The translations under genes and the position numbers were made by a program. Of a DNA stretch of 46,270 nt, positions 31,080 through 39,352 are shown in pieces. Every line of letters begins with the position of its first letter. Positions within the stretch are counted from its first letter, which is position 1. Under the pieces are notes generated by a model. That model was not told where the DNA came from. It made no database searches and saw nothing but the letters and a program-made list of their open reading frames with translations. The DNA comes from RUG11272 sp045226335 (lineage in GTDB: Bacteria > Bacillota > Clostridia > Christensenellales > Aristaeellaceae): contig JBGVCH010000124.1 in the NCBI GenBank assembly GCA_045226335.1, positions 1 to 46,270 of the forward strand. The letters are read 5' to 3'.

Positions 31080-32981
31080 ATGCCAGGAACGATCCGACGC
31101 CTCTCGGATGACATCATCGGCAAGATCGCCGCGGGCGAAGTGGTGGAGAGACCCGCCGCCGCCATCAAGGAGATGGTGGAGAACAGCCTGGACGCCGGGG
31201 CCAGCGCGGTGACCGTGGAGATCCGGGACGGGGGCATCAGCCTCATCCGGGTGACGGACAACGGCAGCGGCATCCGGGCGGAGGATATCCGCATGGCTTT
31301 CGAGCGCCACGCCACCAGCAAGATCACCAGCGCCGGGGACCTGAACGCCATCGGCACCCTGGGCTTCCGGGGGGAGGCGCTGGCTTCCATCGCGGCGGTG
31401 AGCCGGGTGACCCTCACGACCCGCACCGCCGCGGACGCCACGGGCATCAAGGTCCGGAACGAGGGCGGGAAGATCCTGGCCATCGAGGAGGCCGCCTGCC
31501 CCCAGGGCACGGCCATCGCCGTGAAGGACCTCTTCTACAACGTCCCCGTGCGGCTGAACTTCCTGAAGAAGCCCGCCACGGAGGCGGGGCTGGCGGCGGA
31601 CGTGATGATGCGCATGATCCTGTCCCGGCCGGACGTGTCCTTCCGCCTGATCAGCCAGGGCAAGACCCTCTACCACTCCCCGGGGGACGGCAAGCTGGCC
31701 TCGGCGGTCTTCGCCGTCTACGGCTCCGAGATGCTGCGCTCCATGCGGGAAGTGAAGGGCAATCAGGCGGGGGTGCTGCTCAGCGGCTACGTGGGGATCG
31801 GCGAGAGCGCCCGGGGCAACCGGGCCAACCAGTCCTTCTTCATCAACGGCCGCTGCATGCGCTCCGCGGTGCTGTCCGCCGCCCTGGAGGAGGCCTGCCG
31901 GGAACGGGTGATGATCGGCAAGTATCCCACCTGCGTGCTGCACCTCACCATGCCCTATGAGGCCGTGGACGTGAACGTGCACCCCAACAAGCTGGAGGTG
32001 CGCTTCCAGCACGAGGCGGAGGTGGCGGAGGCGGTGGAGGCCATCGTCCGGGACGCGCTGCGGGACCGGGACGCCCTGGAACGGCCGGTGCCCCTGCAAC
32101 TGACGCCGGAGCCCGCGCACCCGATGACGCCGGCGGCCGTGACGGTCAGCCGGGACCCGGTGCCGGTGGCGGACGTCCGCAGGTCTGCGGCGCCCCCGGC
32201 TCCAAAACCGGTGCCCGCCGGGCCGGACGCGCCGAAACCGGCTGCGCCTGCGCCGGAGCCCGCGAAACCGGTGAACTTCGACGATCCGGTGCCCAAAGCC
32301 CCCATCCCCAAGGCGGCCACCCTGGCGGGAGCCTATGCCGTGACACCGCGGCCCGCGCCGCCGTCCGTGCGGCAGGAGCCCCTCCCCATTCTGCGGGAAG
32401 AAAAAAACCCCCTGCGGCTGCTGGGGGTGCTGTTCCGGACCTACATCCTGGCGGAGTATGCGGATCACCTGCTGATGATCGACCAGCACGCCGTCCACGA
32501 GCGCCTGCTGTTCGACCGGATGATGAAGGAGGTGGACACGGGGATCGCCGGCCAGGAGCTGCTGGTGCCCATGATCGTGACGGTGACCCGGCGGGAGCAG
32601 GCGGTCCTCCAGGAGAACCGGGACCTGCTGCAGGGCATCGGCTTCTCGGTGGAGCCCTTCGGCGACACGGAGGTGTCCATCCGCACCATTCCCATGATCC
32701 TGGGCCAGCCGGAGACCGCGGCCTTCCTGCGGGAAGTGCTGGATCAGCTCATGGGGGACAGCCGCGTCTTCACCCTGGAAAAGCGCCGGGCCGCCATCCT
32801 GCAGGCCGCCTGCAAGCACGCGGTGAAGGGCGGCGAAACCCTGACGGAGGCGGACGTCCGCAGCCTGGTGGAGGAGATGGTGGACCGGAAAGTGACCCCC
32901 ACCTGCCCCCACGGCCGCCCGCTGGTGGTGGCCCTCAGCCACGCGGAGCTGGACAGGAAGTTCAAGCGGATCCAGTCGTGA
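31080..32981 (+). CDS. mutL: DNA mismatch repair protein MutL (endonuclease type)
   Basis: A 633-residue MutL. The N-terminal GHKL ATPase shows the ENSLDAGA, DNGSGI and TLGFRGEALASI motifs. A Pro/Ala-rich linker runs from about 335 to 435. The C-terminal dimerisation domain carries the metal-site motif DQHAVHERLLFD at 468-479, followed by QAACKHAVKGGETL and CPHGRPL near the end, so nicking activity is expected. The last residue of the DQHA motif is Asp479 where the usual form (DQHA-x2-E-x4-E) has Glu. It is the last gene of its run and is followed by a bidirectional terminator. Confidence 0.97.
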   Translation: MPGTIRRLSDDIIGKIAAGEVVERPAAAIKEMVENSLDAGASAVTVEIRDGGISLIRVTDNGSGIRAEDIRMAFERHATSKITSAGDLNAIGTLGFRGEALASIAAVSRVTLTTRTAADATGIKVRNEGGKILAIEEAACPQGTAIAVKDLFYNVPVRLNFLKKPATEAGLAADVMMRMILSRPDVSFRLISQGKTLYHSPGDGKLASAVFAVYGSEMLRSMREVKGNQAGVLLSGYVGIGESARGNRANQSFFINGRCMRSAVLSAALEEACRERVMIGKYPTCVLHLTMPYEAVDVNVHPNKLEVRFQHEAEVAEAVEAIVRDALRDRDALERPVPLQLTPEPAHPMTPAAVTVSRDPVPVADVRRSAAPPAPKPVPAGPDAPKPAAPAPEPAKPVNFDDPVPKAPIPKAATLAGAYAVTPRPAPPSVRQEPLPILREEKNPLRLLGVLFRTYILAEYADHLLMIDQHAVHERLLFDRMMKEVDTGIAGQELLVPMIVTVTRREQAVLQENRDLLQGIGFSVEPFGDTEVSIRTIPMILGQPETAAFLREVLDQLMGDSRVFTLEKRRAAILQAACKHAVKGGETLTEADVRSLVEEMVDRKVTPTCPHGRPLVVALSHAELDRKFKRIQS

Positions 32982-32997
32982 CAACCCGCAGGCGCGC

Positions 32998-33044
32998 AAA
33001 AAGCGGAGCCTCCCCCTGCGAATGGGAAGAGCGCTCCGCTTTTT
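32998..33044. terminator. Bidirectional terminator after mutL
   Basis: AAAAAGCGGAGC (32998-33009) pairs perfectly with GCTCCGCTTTTT (33033-33044). It ends the mutS-mutL message on the plus strand and the glgB-linked message on the minus strand. Confidence 0.85.
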
Positions 33045-33064
33045 CACCGGTCAAATCCCGCGGT

Positions 33065-33637
33065 TCAGCGATACAGGCTGAGTTCGCTGCCCTCAAAGGA
33101 CAGGGTCAGGGTGTCGCCGGTGAAAGCGAGATCCGTGCTGGTGCACAGAACGCCGTCCACGATGGTCCAGCGGACGGTCATGTCCTGATAGGTCACACCC
33201 GCCCAGGTTATGACGGAACGGCAGGTGCCGTCCTCGTTGAAAGTCATCTCGCGGGTGATGCCGCTCTCGTCGGTGGAGGTCCAGGAGCCGGCCAGAAGGT
33301 CCGTCTCACCGCTCAGACGGTCGTAGACAAGGACCTGCTCGAGGCCAAGCTCGGGCACGGAGACCGACAGCGTCAGCTTGTCGCCGTCCACGACGCAGTC
33401 GGTGGCGCCGAGGTAGAGAACGCCGTCCTCCAGCGTCCAGGTGTAGGTCATGGAGATGCCGGTATCCGACACGATCATTTTGTTGCCTTCCGCGAAGGTG
33501 ACGCAGCCGGTGGGCGCGTCCTGCACCTTCCAGTCGCCCAGGAGGTCCTCCATTGTGACGGCCGCGGTCTCGGCGGAGGCGGACAGCAGCGTGAGGCCAA
33601 GGACCAGGGCAGCGATGATGGCGAGGGTCTTTTTCAT
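33065..33637 (-). CDS. Secreted lipocalin-like protein, tandem paralog 1
   Basis: A 190-residue protein starting at ATG 33637 (MKKTLAIIAALVLG) after AAAGGA. The signal peptide ends near SASAET. The mature part holds two similar halves. Each starts with a short Leu-x-Gly-x-Trp segment (LLGDW; LLAGSW), passes through an FNEDG-like or FAEGN-like turn and a WTxxDGxLxxG-type strand pair, and ends with a GDTLTLS- or GDKLTLS-like strand. This fits a small beta-barrel or lipocalin-like repeat. It is closely related to the next gene (same lengths, same motifs). It lies last in a minus-strand unit with glgB. No catalytic residues are evident and the role is unknown. Confidence 0.8.
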   Translation of the reverse strand: MKKTLAIIAALVLGLTLLSASAETAAVTMEDLLGDWKVQDAPTGCVTFAEGNKMIVSDTGISMTYTWTLEDGVLYLGATDCVVDGDKLTLSVSVPELGLEQVLVYDRLSGETDLLAGSWTSTDESGITREMTFNEDGTCRSVITWAGVTYQDMTVRWTIVDGVLCTSTDLAFTGDTLTLSFEGSELSLYR

Positions 33638-33693
33638 TTTTCTCTTTCCTTTCTGTTTGCGGATCATACAGGAGACGCAGGGGGAAGCACCGG

Positions 33694-34269
33694 TCAGCGG
33701 TAGAAGGTCATCTCGCTGGAATCCAGGGTCAGCTTCAGGGTGTCGCCGGTGAAGGTGACCTCTGTGCCGGTCAGCAGGATGCCGTTCGCGATCATCCAGT
33801 TGAAGTCCAGGGTCTCGAAGACCGTGGTCCCCATCTGGATGGTGGAAGAGGCGGTGCCGTCCTCGTTGAAGGTCATGCTGTAGACGATGCCGTAATCATC
33901 GGTGTACTCCCAGACGCCCGTCAGGAGATCGGTTTCGCCGCTCCGGCGTCCGTAGGTGAGGCTCTCCTCCAGCCCCGCTTCAGGCATGGAGATGGAGAGG
34001 GTCAGGGTGTCGCCGTCCACGATGCAGGCGGTGGCGCCCAGGTAGAGGATGCCGTCCCCCAGCGCCCACTGATACTCGATCTTCGTGGTGCCGTCGGTGA
34101 GAAGCAGGACCCCGTCATCCGTGAAGGTCGCGGTGAATCCGGGCCCGTCCTGGATCTGCCAGTCCCCGAGGAGGGCTTCCTCCGTGAGGGTGACAGTCTC
34201 GGCGGAGGCGGTCAGCAGCAGGGCAAGGCACAGGGCCAGGGCGGCGGCGGTGCGGACAATCTTGTGCAT
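33694..34269 (-). CDS. Secreted lipocalin-like protein, tandem paralog 2
   Basis: A 191-residue protein. ATG 34269 (MHKIVRTAA) lies 6 nt after AGAAGG; ATG 34275 directly abuts that site and is less likely. The signal peptide ends near TASAET. Like its neighbour it has two internal units: LLGDWQIQDG to GDTLTLSISMPEAGLEESL, then LLTGVWEYTDDYG to GDTLKLTLDSSEMTFYR. The two genes clearly come from one tandem duplication, and each protein from an older internal one. It lies 37 bp after glgB, so the three genes are probably one transcript. A shared task with branched glucan is possible only as inference from position. Confidence 0.8.
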   Translation of the reverse strand: MHKIVRTAAALALCLALLLTASAETVTLTEEALLGDWQIQDGPGFTATFTDDGVLLLTDGTTKIEYQWALGDGILYLGATACIVDGDTLTLSISMPEAGLEESLTYGRRSGETDLLTGVWEYTDDYGIVYSMTFNEDGTASSTIQMGTTVFETLDFNWMIANGILLTGTEVTFTGDTLKLTLDSSEMTFYR

Positions 34270-34306
34270 GTTCATCCTTCTTTCCGTTTCGGTTTGATCG
34301 CGGGGA

Positions 34307-36298
34307 TCAGGCTTTCTTCAGCAGGTCCACCGGGCACAGCACCTGGGCCGTGCGGGCGGGGAGATACAGGCGGACGGCGGGATCCTTCCGGCCCGGGACG
34401 GCGGCGCTGACGCGGCTGTGGGCGTTGCGGCTGTAGCCGTTGTAGCAGGCGTCGTCGCTGCTCATGATGATCTGGTAGTCCTCCGCCTTGCTGACGGGGA
34501 TGGGGTAGTCCGTGTAGCTGCGGGTGGGGTCAAAGTTGAACACGAACAGCAGGCCGTTGCGCTCGAAGGCCAGGATGTGCTCGTCCTCCCGCTCCCATTT
34601 TTTGGTGGGCCAGCGCTGTGCGAAGATGTCGTACTTTTTGGCCAGGGCGATCATGTCCTTGTCGAACTGATAGAGGTCCTGGTACTTCAGCAGGCCGTTC
34701 TCCAGCAGGCTCCACTGCCGCCGGCAGTAGTGATAGCTGTTGCCGTTGCGGGCGGTGGGGAAGTCGATCCACTCCGGGTGGCCGAACTCGTTGCCCATGA
34801 AGTTGAGGTAGCCGTCGCCGCCGGCGGAGAGGGTCAGCAGGCGGATCATCTTGTGCAGGGCCACGGCGCGGTCGATGACCTGGGAGTGGTTGGAGCGCTC
34901 CATGTCGGTGTACATGGCGGCGTCGGCGAAGCGGAAGATCATGGTCTTGTCGCCCACCAGGGCCTGGTCGTGGCTCTCCACATAGGCGATGGTGGGGGCG
35001 TTGCGGTTGGTGAGTTCCCACCACAGCATGCCCATCTTCCAGTCGTCGTCCTTCCAGTCCTTGGCCAGTTTGATCCACAGGTCCGGGATGCCCATGCCCA
35101 GCCGGTAGCCGAAGCCGATGCCGCCCTCCTCGATGGGCTCGCACATGCCGGGCATGCCGGACATGTCCTCGGCGATGGTGATGGCCTTGGGGTTCACCTG
35201 CCGGATCAGCTCATTGGCCAACTGCAGGTAGGTGACAGACTCCACGTCGGAGTTCATGGTGAAATACATGCCCAGATTGCTGAAGGAAGATCCCAGACCG
35301 TGGTCCAGGTACAGCATGGAAGTGACGCCGTCGAAGCGGAAGCCGTCGAAGTGGTACTCCGTCATCCAGAACTTCAGGTTGCTCAGTAGGAAGTGCAGCA
35401 CCTCCGGCTTGTCGTAGTTGAAGCACTTGGTGCCCCAGGCGGTGTGGTCTCCCCGGGCGCCCTGGTGGAAGAACTGGTAGGGCGTGCCGTCGAAGAGGTT
35501 GATGCCCTCCAGGGTGTTGCCCACCGCGTGGGAGTGCACCACGTCCAGCAGCACCCGCAGCCCCATGCCATGGGCCTTGTTCACCAGGTATTTCAGGTCG
35601 TCCGGCAGGCCGTAGCGGCTGGAGGCGGCGTAGAAGTTGCTGACCTGGTAGCCGAAGGAGCCATAGTAGGGGTGCTCCATGATGGCCATGAGCTGGATGG
35701 TGTTGTACCCGGCGTCCACCACGTGGGGGAGGACGTTGTCGGCAAACTCCCGATAGGTGGCGATCTTGTACTCCTCGCTGGACATGCCCACGTGGGCCTC
35801 ATAGATCAGCGGCGCCTCGTCGCACCGGAAGTCCTGATCCGTCCAGGGATAGGGATCCAGCTCGTCCCAGACCTCGCAGCACCAGCTCCAGTTGGTGGTG
35901 TCCTGCACGGCCCGGCGGGTGAACAGGGGCAGGTGCTGGGTCAGGTGATCCCCGTTGCGCACGATGGTGATCACCCGGCTGCCGTTGTGCAGGATGTCCC
36001 CGTCCAGCTTCAGCTCCCAGTTGCCGTTGTCCAGCTTCGTCAGCGGGGTGTCCGTCCAGCGCCAGCCGTTGAAATCGCCCGCCAGGTACAGCTGATCCGC
36101 ACCCGGGGCCCACTCCCGGTAGACCCAGCCGTCGGGCAGCCGGTGAAAGCCGTAGTACCGGTGCGCGTTGGCGAAATCGTTCAGGGTGCCGCCGTTCTTC
36201 AGCAGCTGTTTCTTTTTGTCCTCGTAGCGCTTCATGCGCAGGTTGATGTCGGACTCAAAGGGCTTGAGCTCCGGATACTTTTCCAGAATTTTGAACAT
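34307..36298 (-). CDS. glgB: 1,4-alpha-glucan branching enzyme, eukaryote-like (GH13_8) type
   Basis: A 663-residue branching enzyme. ATG 36298 (MFKILEKYPELKPFE) is 7 nt after AGGAG; ATG 36304 is a close alternative. An N-terminal CBM48-like domain includes VYREWAPGADQLYLAGDFNGW. The GH13 barrel shows DVVHSHA, FDGFRFDGVTSMLYLDHG with the nucleophile Asp, TIAEDMSGMP with the acid Glu, and VESHDQALVGDK. NFMGNEFGHPEWIDFPTARNGNSYHY and an all-beta C-terminal domain follow. These phrases match plant and animal branching enzymes (subfamily 8) more than the E. coli GlgB type. The enzyme makes alpha-1,6 branches in glycogen. No glgA, glgC or glgP lies nearby. Confidence 0.93.
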   Translation of the reverse strand: MFKILEKYPELKPFESDINLRMKRYEDKKKQLLKNGGTLNDFANAHRYYGFHRLPDGWVYREWAPGADQLYLAGDFNGWRWTDTPLTKLDNGNWELKLDGDILHNGSRVITIVRNGDHLTQHLPLFTRRAVQDTTNWSWCCEVWDELDPYPWTDQDFRCDEAPLIYEAHVGMSSEEYKIATYREFADNVLPHVVDAGYNTIQLMAIMEHPYYGSFGYQVSNFYAASSRYGLPDDLKYLVNKAHGMGLRVLLDVVHSHAVGNTLEGINLFDGTPYQFFHQGARGDHTAWGTKCFNYDKPEVLHFLLSNLKFWMTEYHFDGFRFDGVTSMLYLDHGLGSSFSNLGMYFTMNSDVESVTYLQLANELIRQVNPKAITIAEDMSGMPGMCEPIEEGGIGFGYRLGMGIPDLWIKLAKDWKDDDWKMGMLWWELTNRNAPTIAYVESHDQALVGDKTMIFRFADAAMYTDMERSNHSQVIDRAVALHKMIRLLTLSAGGDGYLNFMGNEFGHPEWIDFPTARNGNSYHYCRRQWSLLENGLLKYQDLYQFDKDMIALAKKYDIFAQRWPTKKWEREDEHILAFERNGLLFVFNFDPTRSYTDYPIPVSKAEDYQIIMSSDDACYNGYSRNAHSRVSAAVPGRKDPAVRLYLPARTAQVLCPVDLLKKA

Positions 36299-36340
36299 CG
36301 CCATTCTCCTCCCGGCTGTTTCTTGCGGCCCCATGCCATC

Positions 36341-36369
36341 ATTTTATGCCATGCGGGCCAAAAATGCAA
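36341..36369 (-). promoter_or_regulatory. Sigma-A promoter for glgB
   Basis: On the minus strand, TTGCAT (36369-36364), a 17-nt spacer and TAAAAT (36346-36341). It lies about 40 nt before the glgB start codon and is back to back with the dnaD promoter. Confidence 0.78.
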
Positions 36370-36406
36370 GCTGGGAAAGCGCGGGCGGAGGATTTTCTCC
36401 CACGGC

Positions 36407-36436
36407 TTGCCCTGCGGGGGCGGGCTGTGGTATAAT
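36407..36436 (+). promoter_or_regulatory. Sigma-A promoter for the dnaD-dnaI genes
   Basis: TTGCCC (36407-36412), an 18-nt spacer and a perfect TATAAT (36431-36436) preceded by TGTGG. AAGGAGG and ATG 36464 follow within 30 nt. Confidence 0.78.
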
Positions 36437-36463
36437 CCACGGTGAGAGCAAGGAGGCGGCAGC

Positions 36464-37954
36464 ATGCTGACATTTGACAGCCAGTACACGGCCTATGATG
36501 TGACCTCGGTGTCCAACCAGTTCATCCTCGAGTACCTGCCCGGGGCGAAGGACGAGTATGTCAAGGTGTACCTGTACGCGCTGATGCTGTGCGCCCATCC
36601 GCAGGAGGACATGTCCATGGAGGCGCTGGCCCGGGCGCTGGGGCTGGAGGCGGGCACGGTGGAGGCTGCCTTCCGCCACTGGGAGTACGTGGGCCTGGTG
36701 CAGCGGATCCGGGACAATCCGCCGGAGTACCGCTTTGCCCACCCCCTGTGGCGCAACCTGCTGGCCGGAGACAGCCAGACGGATCCCGCCTACCGCACCT
36801 TCATGGAAAACCTGTACCACGCCTTTGCCGGCAAGCGCAAGGAGGACCTCCACGGCGCGGAGAAGCGCAAGGTGTGGGAGTGGGTGGAGGAGCTGAAGCT
36901 GCCGGAGGACGTGGTGCTGTACCTGGTGCGGCATCTCATCGCCACCCGGGGTGCCAACTTCAGGATCTGCGGCAAGGAGCCGGAGCGGCTGGCGCTGCTG
37001 CTGGCGGACGAGAAGGTGCAGCGGGTGGAGGAAGCCGTGGAGGTGCTGGGCCGGGAGCAGGACATCGAGAACGGCGCGGCGGAGGTGCTGCGGCGCTTCC
37101 GGCAGCGGCGGGGCACCCCCAGCCAGGACGAGGTGGCCCTGTACCGCAAATGGCGGCGGGACTGGGGCTTCAGCCACGAGGACATCCTGGCGGCCTGCGC
37201 CGAGACCACCAAGGGCTCCCCCAATTTCGGCTATCTGGACGGCATCCTCCGGCGCATCTGGGAGCAGGGCGGCCCCCGGAAGGTGGAGGCGGTCCGGGAG
37301 GAGGACGAGCGGGTCCGGGAGGTGCTGAACCGCCTTGGCCTCAGCGTGGGCGTCAACGAGGCCACCCGGAAGTATTACCGGATGATGACGGAGCTGTACC
37401 CCCACGAGATCATCATGCTGGCGGCGGACCTGTACGCCACCCGGCCCAACCGCAACCTGGAGGACGTGATGGCGGGGCTGGAGAGCTGGAAGAACCGCGG
37501 CCTGACCACGGCCGACGAGGTCCGGGCCTACGTGCGGGAGTTCCGGGAGGACAACCGCCTCATCGCCCGGCTCAACGCCGTCTGGGGCGGGGGCACGGTC
37601 CGGGCCGGGGAGACCAGCCGGGCCCAGGTGCGGCGCTGGACCAAGGAGTGGGGCTTCACGGAGCCGGTGATCCTCTACTGCGCCGCCTTCGCCGGGGGAG
37701 AGGACAAGAAGGCCCCCATGAAGTACCTGAACCGCGTGCTGGAGCAGTACCACGGCCGGGGGATCCACGAAGAGCGGGAGATCGCGGAAGCGGTGGCGGC
37801 CCGGAGCCGGGAGCAGGGCGCCGTGAAGCCCGCTCAGGCCGCGAAGGCCGTGGTCCAGGCGCAGTATACACAGCGGGAATATGCCGAGCGCAAGCCCGGG
37901 GAGATGCCGGAGTGGCTGGCGGAGATGCTGAAGGAGGACCAGGATGCGCAGTGA
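36464..37954 (+). CDS. DnaD/DnaB-like replication initiation protein with repeated DnaD domains
   Basis: A 496-residue protein. Residues about 15-100 look like a winged helix (KVYLYALMLCAHPQEDMSMEALARALGL, then FRHWEYVGLVQR). DnaD-type helical units follow: one near 225-270 (LYRKWRRDWGFSHEDILAACAETTK then FGYLDGILRRIWEQGG) and another near 380-430 (VRRWTKEWGFTEPVILYCAAF then MKYLNRVLEQYHGRGI). A third, looser unit lies between them. It is about twice as long as Bacillus DnaD and closer to DnaB in length. In Bacillus these proteins remodel DNA and help load the replicative helicase with DnaI. The next gene is DnaI-like and overlaps by 11 bp, which supports that job. Confidence 0.88.
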   Translation: MLTFDSQYTAYDVTSVSNQFILEYLPGAKDEYVKVYLYALMLCAHPQEDMSMEALARALGLEAGTVEAAFRHWEYVGLVQRIRDNPPEYRFAHPLWRNLLAGDSQTDPAYRTFMENLYHAFAGKRKEDLHGAEKRKVWEWVEELKLPEDVVLYLVRHLIATRGANFRICGKEPERLALLLADEKVQRVEEAVEVLGREQDIENGAAEVLRRFRQRRGTPSQDEVALYRKWRRDWGFSHEDILAACAETTKGSPNFGYLDGILRRIWEQGGPRKVEAVREEDERVREVLNRLGLSVGVNEATRKYYRMMTELYPHEIIMLAADLYATRPNRNLEDVMAGLESWKNRGLTTADEVRAYVREFREDNRLIARLNAVWGGGTVRAGETSRAQVRRWTKEWGFTEPVILYCAAFAGGEDKKAPMKYLNRVLEQYHGRGIHEEREIAEAVAARSREQGAVKPAQAAKAVVQAQYTQREYAERKPGEMPEWLAEMLKEDQDAQ

Positions 37955-38912
37955 GATGACGGCCCGGGCGCTGGAACGGCTGGAGGAGCGCCGGACGGCC
38001 AACGCGCGGGAGGACGCCCGCCGCCGGGAGGAGGCCGTGGCCGCCTGCCCGGAGATCGGGGAACTGATGACGGCCCGGCAGGAGCTGATTTATGCGGGGA
38101 TCCGGGGCGTGCTGGAGGGCACGGCCCAGCCGGAGACCATTCCCGGGCGCATGGCCGCCGTCAACCGGCAGATCGCCGGGAAACTGGCGGAGGCGGGGTT
38201 CCCGGAGGACTGGCTGGAGCCGGTTTATTCCTGCCCGGACTGCCGGGACACGGGCTATGTGGGGGAGACGGTGAAAGCGCCCTGTCACTGCCTGCAGGCC
38301 CTGTGCCGGGAGATCGCAGCGGAGACGGTGGACCCCGACGGCGCCCGGGAGCAGTCCTTCGAGGCCTCCGACCTGAGCGTGTTCCCGGATGTGCCGCTGG
38401 AGGGGATCGGCCTCAGCCAGCGGGCGGTGATGAAGCTGGCGCAGCAGCGGTGCCGCGCCTGGGCGGAGCAGTGGCCGGAGGGACAGGTGAACACGGTGCT
38501 GCTCACCGGCGCCAGCGGCCTGGGCAAGACCTTCCTGCTCCACGCCATGGCCCGGACCCTGATCCTCCGGGGAAAGAACACGGTGCTCCTCAGCGCCTAC
38601 CAGTTCGTGGAAACCGCCCGCCGCTTCCACATGACCCTGGACAGCGAGGAGATGGACGGGATCATGGGGGCCGAGGCCGTGCTCATCGACGACCTGGGCA
38701 GCGAGCCCATGATGAACAACATCACCCTGGTGTACCTGTACAACCTGGTGAACGAGCGGCAGATGAAGGGCCTGGCCACGGTGCTCAGCACCAACCTGAG
38801 CCCGGCGGAGCTGCAGCAGCATTATTCCGAACGCATCGCCTCCCGCCTGACGGACCGGCGGCAGAGCCTGGTCATCGAGCTGGCGGGGGAGGACATCCGC
38901 CGCAGGAGGTGA
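37944..38912 (+). CDS. DnaI/DnaC-like helicase-loader AAA+ ATPase
   Basis: A 322-residue protein. A helical N-terminal part contains a zinc-binding motif near residues 95-115 (CPDCRDTGYVG then CHC), as in Bacillus DnaI. The AAA+ domain shows Walker A GASGLGKT at 189-196, Walker B VLIDDLG, a sensor-1 strand ending in STNLSP and an arginine-finger region (ERIASRLTD). It uses ATP to load the replicative helicase onto DNA. The gene overlaps the DnaD-like gene by 11 bp and is probably translated with it. The symbol dnaI would fit; dnaC is used in some annotations. Confidence 0.92.
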   Translation: MRSEMTARALERLEERRTANAREDARRREEAVAACPEIGELMTARQELIYAGIRGVLEGTAQPETIPGRMAAVNRQIAGKLAEAGFPEDWLEPVYSCPDCRDTGYVGETVKAPCHCLQALCREIAAETVDPDGAREQSFEASDLSVFPDVPLEGIGLSQRAVMKLAQQRCRAWAEQWPEGQVNTVLLTGASGLGKTFLLHAMARTLILRGKNTVLLSAYQFVETARRFHMTLDSEEMDGIMGAEAVLIDDLGSEPMMNNITLVYLYNLVNERQMKGLATVLSTNLSPAELQQHYSERIASRLTDRRQSLVIELAGEDIRRRR

Positions 38913-38916
38913 GGGT

Positions 38917-39267
38917 ATGGCGAGCATCCAGATGTACGTGTCCAAGAAGAACTTCGACCAGCAGAAGGCGGACCGCTTCTTCAAGGAGCGCCGGGTCAGC
39001 GTGCAGGTGATGGACCTGAAAAAGCACAAGCTGGGGGAGCGGGAACTGCAGGTTTTTGCCCGAGGCGCGGGCCTGACGAATCTCATCGACCGGGACGACA
39101 AGCGGGTGAAGGAGCACCCCGCCTGCTACTACGACCGGGACAGCCTGCTGACGGAGGCCATCCTGGAATGCCCCTGGTTGCTGAAGTCCCCCATTCTTCG
39201 CTGCGGCAGCAAGGTCACCGTCGGCTACCAGCCGGAGGAATGGACCCGGTGGCTGGCGGAAGGATAA
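38917..39267 (+). CDS. ArsC/Spx-fold protein lacking the catalytic cysteine
   Basis: A 116-residue thioredoxin-fold protein. MYVSKKNFDQQKADRFFKERRV aligns with the start of ArsC/Spx family proteins, where a Cys normally stands between the first strand and helix; here the loop is SKKNFDQQ with no Cys. The remaining family features are present: VMDLKKHKLGERELQVFARG, then LLTEAILECPWLLKSPILRCG and GYQPEEW. Cys residues occur only later (CYY, LEC, LRC). It therefore cannot act as a normal arsenate reductase, and a protein-binding role like Spx is possible. Related Cys-less copies are, as far as I recall, common in Clostridia. It lies 4 bp after the DnaI-like gene and is followed by a terminator. 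Confidence 0.85.
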   Translation: MASIQMYVSKKNFDQQKADRFFKERRVSVQVMDLKKHKLGERELQVFARGAGLTNLIDRDDKRVKEHPACYYDRDSLLTEAILECPWLLKSPILRCGSKVTVGYQPEEWTRWLAEG

Positions 39268-39268
39268 G

Positions 39269-39323
39269 AAAAAACGTCCCCGGAAACCGACACGCGCGAT
39301 GATCGGTTCCCGGGGTGTTTTTT
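39269..39323. terminator. Strong terminator after the ArsC-fold gene
   Basis: AAAAAACGTCCCCGG plus ACCGA (39269-39290, one bulged A) pairs with TCGGT plus TCCCGGGGTGTTTTTT (39303-39323). It starts 1 bp after the stop codon and has A- and T-tracts on both sides. Repeat copy C follows 30 bp later. Confidence 0.85.
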
Positions 39324-39352
39324 GCCGGGGGCGTTTCATACTTATCTCAGAT

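Noticed and set aside
28086..33047. An open frame of 1653 codons on the minus strand opposite the RicA-like gene, mutS and mutL
   Set aside because: It mirrors strongly conserved genes on the other strand. In GC-rich DNA with G/C third bases, stops are rare in antisense frames. The translation is rich in low-complexity His, Gly, Val and Gln with no known domain and no ribosome binding site.
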